Below, in pieces: positions 63,025-64,000 of a stretch of 64,000 bases of DNA. The notes beneath the pieces were generated by a model. The model was not told the DNA's origin. It worked only from the letters and a program-made list of their open reading frames with translations, and did no database searches. The number at the start of each line of letters is the position of its first letter. Position 1 is the stretch's first letter. Source of the DNA: Phycisphaerales bacterium (GTDB lineage: Bacteria > Planctomycetota > Phycisphaerae > Phycisphaerales > UBA1924); contig JAVJVK010000019.1 in the NCBI GenBank assembly GCA_040221175.1, positions 494,495 to 558,494 of the forward strand, in the 5' to 3' direction. The translations under genes were made by a program, and so were the position numbers.

Positions 63025-63795
63025 TCAGCAGGCCCGGCGCCCTGGAATCGTGGGCGGCGTCGCCCCAGACGACGCGGGCGGCGCCAAGGCCTCGTCGGTG
63101 TCGTCCCCACGTGCGGCTTCACGCTCGCCCTGGGTCTGCATCGTCCCAAAGGGCACCGTCACCGGATACGACCACGGGCCCTTCACGCCCGTCGCCCGCA
63201 TCGCGCGGACGCGGTAGAGCACCTGCTGCAGGCCCGCCGGCACGCCGTCGTCCAGGAATCGCTTGTCGCCCACGATGTCCATCGGCAGCCACTGGCTCAC
63301 GCGGCCGTCCACGTCCATCGTCTGGCGCTGCACCTCGTAGAGCAGGCCGCCGCGGGCCGCGTCGTCGATGGTGAAGGTCACGAGGATCGAGCCTCCGCGT
63401 GTGAGCGTGTAATCGAAGCCGCCGGGCGCCGCCGGCGCGGGCCGGGGCCCGGGCTTCTCGGGCGGATCGATGCCCGCGGCGCTGTACACCCCCTTGGCGT
63501 GCTTCGCGCCCACCCGCTTGGCCTTGACGTCGACGCTGCCGATGAGCGCCCCGAACAGCCCACGCAGCTCGGCGAATGCCTCGCGCTGGCCGACGAAGCG
63601 GGCCCTGGCCAGCAGCCTCGCCCGCCGGGCCTTGTCCTGGGCCTCGGCGGCCTTGAGGACCTTCTCCAGCAACTGGCCGACCTCCGCCTCGGTGACGCCG
63701 AAGGCGCTGGGGTCGGCCGCCTCCTGCCATCGCTTCACCAGCACCTGGCACTGGGTCAGGAACTCGGCGTCTTTGCGCTTGGCCCGTCTGGACAT
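63025..63795 (-). CDS. Coiled-coil plus fibronectin-III-like protein, paralogue 2
   Basis: 256 residues. Same layout as the product of 10181-10966: basic helical N-terminus (MSRRAKRKDAEFLTQ, RRARLLARARFVGQRE), linker AKGVYSAAGIDPPEKPG, then a beta-sandwich with GGLLYEVQRQT, GDKRFLDDGVPAG and YRVRAMRATGVKGPWSYP. The tail is short and Ala/Pro-rich. No signal peptide. GGAGGA lies about 7 nt before the ATG. The family is planctomycete-typical with unknown role. Confidence 0.8.
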   Translation of the reverse strand: MSRRAKRKDAEFLTQCQVLVKRWQEAADPSAFGVTEAEVGQLLEKVLKAAEAQDKARRARLLARARFVGQREAFAELRGLFGALIGSVDVKAKRVGAKHAKGVYSAAGIDPPEKPGPRPAPAAPGGFDYTLTRGGSILVTFTIDDAARGGLLYEVQRQTMDVDGRVSQWLPMDIVGDKRFLDDGVPAGLQQVLYRVRAMRATGVKGPWSYPVTVPFGTMQTQGEREAARGDDTDEALAPPASSGATPPTIPGRRAC

Positions 63796-63944
63796 GGCTG
63801 CGTCCTCCACCTTCTGCGATCCACTTGTTGATGGCATCGGCCATTCGCCCGCCCGACTCAAGCCCGGCACGCCGGGCGCGGCCCGGCCCCCGCCACCGGG
63901 CGTTCGACCAGCGCCCACCGTCGCCCCGCCCCCGGCGGACGGGG

Positions 63945-64000
63945 GTTTGGCCGGGGCCGGGGGCCCCGGGGGGGGGGCGCGGCGCGCGGGGGACCCCCCC
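63945..64000. other. Low-complexity G/C end, probable assembly artefact
   Basis: The final bases are runs of G and C (GGGGCCCCGGGG, then GGGGGGGGGCGCGG and CCCCCC) unlike any intergenic region in the window. They look like error-prone sequence at a contig end. Confidence 0.6.

Overview
The window looks like a chromosomal segment of a GC-rich member of the Planctomycetota, most likely the Phycisphaerae. Evidence: tandem DxDGDG (dockerin/EF-hand-like) C-terminal tags closed by cysteines on secreted proteins, a pair of coiled-coil plus fibronectin-III-like paralogues, DUF2339 and DUF2238 membrane proteins, a serine/threonine kinase fused to a signal-transduction ATPase, an excisionase-type HTH fused to a receiver domain, and an oversized leucyl-tRNA synthetase. 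Placement rests on recognised gene content, not on a database search. The last ~50 bases are homopolymeric G/C and look like a contig end.

Layout. 1-3.4 kb: truncated kinase/ATPase (minus), relic of a DxDGDG tag, tRNA-Leu(UAA), ankyrin protein and a small hypothetical. 3.4-4.8 kb: divergent YjdF-type membrane protein and ZIP transporter. 4.8-8.3 kb: accessory region bracketed by two decayed tyrosine-recombinase 3' ends, holding a large secreted DxDGDG-tagged protein and a small membrane protein. 8.3-13.9 kb: a less GC-rich orphan secreted protein, a 578-bp gap, an FN3-like protein, a tagged LVIVD beta-propeller and an alpha/beta hydrolase. 14-16.8 kb: DUF2339 protein. 16.9-20.1 kb: hutH-hutU for histidine degradation. 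20.3-22.5 kb: two hypotheticals, followed by a gap with three GC-rich palindromic repeats. 22.9-25.7 kb: GH35-type glycosidase. 25.9-31.4 kb: TolC-like lipoprotein, then carotenoid desaturase, acyltransferase and glycosyltransferase, probably for an acylated/glycosylated carotenoid. 31.5-34.7 kb: small hypotheticals, a DUF456 protein and a PIN-PhoH ATPase. 34.8-43.0 kb: a ten-gene minus-strand type II secretion (T2SS) operon F-G-I-J-K-C-L-M-TPR-hypothetical. 43.3-45.8 kb: Hsp70 and a lipoprotein. 45.9-51.2 kb: pheT and leuS, convergent. 51.3-60.6 kb: outer-membrane protein, GGQ ribosome-rescue protein, tsaB, a signalling module (HTH-REC, HDOD histidine kinase, receiver/GAF-like), ybeY, a CorC-type CBS protein and rsmD. 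60.7-63.8 kb: stand-alone atpG, a thioredoxin/DUF3738-like protein and the second FN3-like paralogue.

How it fits together. The T2SS operon is a plausible exporter of signal-peptide proteins such as the tagged ones here; that link is inference. The crt genes, TolC-like protein and T2SS all concern the cell envelope. The strongest cross-cutting signal is regulatory: many unit-heading genes without a Shine-Dalgarno have a TANNNT hexamer 5-9 nt before the start codon (kinase, ZIP, DUF2339, tolC-like, 81-aa protein, lipoprotein, pheT, atpG), as expected for leaderless transcripts, while other genes carry clear GGAGG-type sites. Several very long ORFs on the opposite strand of real genes are GC-skew artefacts and were left out.
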